DNA of 64,000 bases from Limnohabitans sp. T6-20. GTDB lineage: Bacteria; Pseudomonadota; Gammaproteobacteria; Burkholderiales; Burkholderiaceae_C. The stretch covers positions 248,001 to 312,000 of the forward strand of contig NZ_NERW01000002.1 of NCBI RefSeq assembly GCF_003063505.1, read 5' to 3'. Positions 62,848 through 64,000 of this stretch are shown piece by piece; position 1 is the first letter of the stretch; every line of letters begins with the position of its first letter. Below the pieces are notes generated by a model. That model made no database searches and had not been told where the DNA came from. It was given only the letters and a program-made list of their open reading frames with translations. A program made the translations under genes and the position numbers.

Positions 62848-64000
62848 TCAGTGATTGTCTTTGGGTACTGCCGCGCCGCGCTGGCCGACCAAAAAGTCCA
62901 TGTCTGCGCCTTCGTCGGCTTGCAGCACATGGTCGATGTAGAGCTTCCAGTAGCCCGATTGCATGGCCGGGGCAGGTTTTTCCCAAAGGGCCAAGCGCTT
63001 GGCCAGCTCTTCATCGCTGATGAGCAGTTGCAGTTTGCGCTCGGGCACGTTCAGCTCGATCATGTCGCCGTTTTGCACCACGGCCAGTGGGCCGCCCGCT
63101 GCAGCCTCGGGCGTGGTGTGCAGCACCACGGTGCCATAGGCCGTGCCGCTCATGCGGGCATCCGATATGCGCACCATGTCGGTGATGCCTTTGCGCAGCA
63201 CCTTGGGCGGCAGCGGCATGTTGCCCACCTCGGCCATGCCGGGGTAGCCTTTGGGGCCGCAGTTCTTGAGCACCAGAATGCAGTTTTCATCGACGTCCAG
63301 ACTCTCGTCGTCGATGCGTTTGTGGAAGTCGTTGCTGTCCTCAAACACCACGGCGCGCCCGGTGTGCACCATCAGCGCAGGGGTGGCCGCGCTGGGCTTG
63401 ATGACCGCGCCACGCGGCGCCAGGTTGCCGCGCAAGATGGCGATGCCCGCTTTTTCCTTGAAGGGCTCGTCGAACTTCTTGATGACGCGCGGGTCGTAGT
63501 TCACAGCGCTGGCAATGTTCTCGCTCACGGTCTTGCCGCTCACGGTGACGATGTCTTTGTGCAGCAGGTGCTCGATCTCTTTCATGACCACGGGCAGGCC
63601 ACCGGCGTAGCAGAAGTCTTCCATCAGGTGCTCGCCAGAAGGCTGCAGGTTCAAGAGGCAAGGCAGTTCGCTGCCCAAGCGCTCGAAGTCGTCCACGGTG
63701 AGTTTGAGGCCCAGGCGGCCTGCAATCGCGATCAGGTGGATCACCGCGTTGGTCGAGCCGCCAATGGCGGCCAGCGTGCGGATGGCGTTTTCAAAGGCTT
63801 CGCGCGTCAGCACTTGGCTGATGGTCTGGTCGGTGTGCACCATCTCGACGATGCGCCGACCAGCCTCGCGGGCCAGCACATTGCGGCGGCCGTCCACTGC
63901 AGGGTAGGCGGCGTTGCCCGGCAGGCCAATGCCCAGGGCCTCGACCATGCTGGCCATGGTGCTGGCGGTGCCCATGGTCATGCAGTGGCCGTGGCTGCGG
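62848..64000 (-). CDS. IlvD/Edd-family sugar-acid dehydratase (5' end cut by window edge)
   Basis: At least 384 C-terminal residues are present; the start lies beyond the right edge. The fragment shows CSHGHCMTMGTASTM, RTLAAIGGSTNAVIHLIAIA, ILVLKNCGPKGYPGMAEVGN and SDARMSGTAYGTVVLHTTPE, typical of the family. The [17 protein letters not shown] form, with a longer tail after it, fits L-arabonate or related aldonate dehydratases rather than IlvD. It shares an operon with denD. The substrate cannot be fixed from this part. Confidence 0.85.
   Translation of the reverse strand, partial: RSHGHCMTMGTASTMASMVEALGIGLPGNAAYPAVDGRRNVLAREAGRRIVEMVHTDQTISQVLTREAFENAIRTLAAIGGSTNAVIHLIAIAGRLGLKLTVDDFERLGSELPCLLNLQPSGEHLMEDFCYAGGLPVVMKEIEHLLHKDIVTVSGKTVSENIASAVNYDPRVIKKFDEPFKEKAGIAILRGNLAPRGAVIKPSAATPALMVHTGRAVVFEDSNDFHKRIDDESLDVDENCILVLKNCGPKGYPGMAEVGNMPLPPKVLRKGITDMVRISDARMSGTAYGTVVLHTTPEAAAGGPLAVVQNGDMIELNVPERKLQLLISDEELAKRLALWEKPAPAMQSGYWKLYIDHVLQADEGADMDFLVGQRGAAVPKDNH

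Overview
The window reads as a chromosome segment of a Gram-negative betaproteobacterium, most likely a Comamonadaceae member (Limnohabitans/Rhodoferax/Polaromonas-like). This is inferred from E. coli-type ArgG, the order folC-dedD-cvpA-purF-metZ-gltX, pcm-rhodanese-tolC next to an RND pump, a LysR gene divergent from gcdH, and an edd-eda Entner-Doudoroff pair. Most of it is high-GC, densely packed housekeeping sequence with ATGA-type overlaps between genes.

Layout. 1-2.8 kb: argG (cut by the left edge), ppnP, a glycine-zipper protein and an ArsC/Spx-like reductase on the minus strand. 2.8-9.6 kb: folC, dedD, cvpA, purF, metZ and gltX on the plus strand, ending in a tRNA-Ala/Glu/Asp operon. 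10.0-15.8 kb: a visibly AT-richer catabolic cassette between a 13-bp direct repeat of the tRNA-Asp 3' end, so it looks like a genomic island in tRNA-Asp with no integrase left. It holds a Crp/Fnr regulator, an Arg-less RidA paralogue, a two-component flavin monooxygenase with its reductase, a TRAP-type binding protein and an amidase. The divergent promoter carries two GTATC-N4-GATAC palindromes. 15.8-19.3 kb: a stress patch (FtsH remnant, Hsp20, HPF with a cold-shock-like tail, CBS protein, host-attachment-like protein, phosphoribosyltransferase). 19.5-20.9 kb: metK with a long structured leader that looks like a riboswitch. 21-25 kb: SlyX, an RlmN-like protein whose C-terminus runs into a REP element, an EamA exporter, and the alkylation-repair pair Ogt and Ada-AlkA.

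25.4-33.6 kb is an envelope polysaccharide block (phosphohexomutase, three glycosyltransferases, Kdo transferase, O-antigen ligase-like protein, GalE). 33.7-41.0 kb is a TetR-controlled RND efflux operon followed by pcm, a rhodanese and a TolC-type outer-membrane channel. 41.2-43.3 kb is gcdH with its divergent LysR gene. 43.4-46.8 kb holds MsrA and a likely metal-uptake set: a small Cys protein, a His-rich membrane protein and a ZnuD-like TonB receptor. 46.9-49.4 kb holds an AEC transporter, PdxH, a ChaC-like enzyme and a small membrane protein.

49.6-52.1 kb is edd-eda behind a HexR-like operator, followed by two REPIN-like elements. 52.5-57.8 kb is a run of small enzymes (GloA, thioesterase, VOC protein, RIO kinase, DTW protein, pirin plus a pirin remnant, a membrane protein). 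57.9-64.0 kb is a sugar-acid catabolic region (dgoA, dgoK, kdgK, a D-threonine-aldolase-like enzyme, denD and an IlvD/Edd dehydratase cut by the right edge). With edd-eda it supplies two KDPG/KDPGal-type aldolases and two IlvD/Edd dehydratases, suggesting use of hexonates, uronates and related acids.
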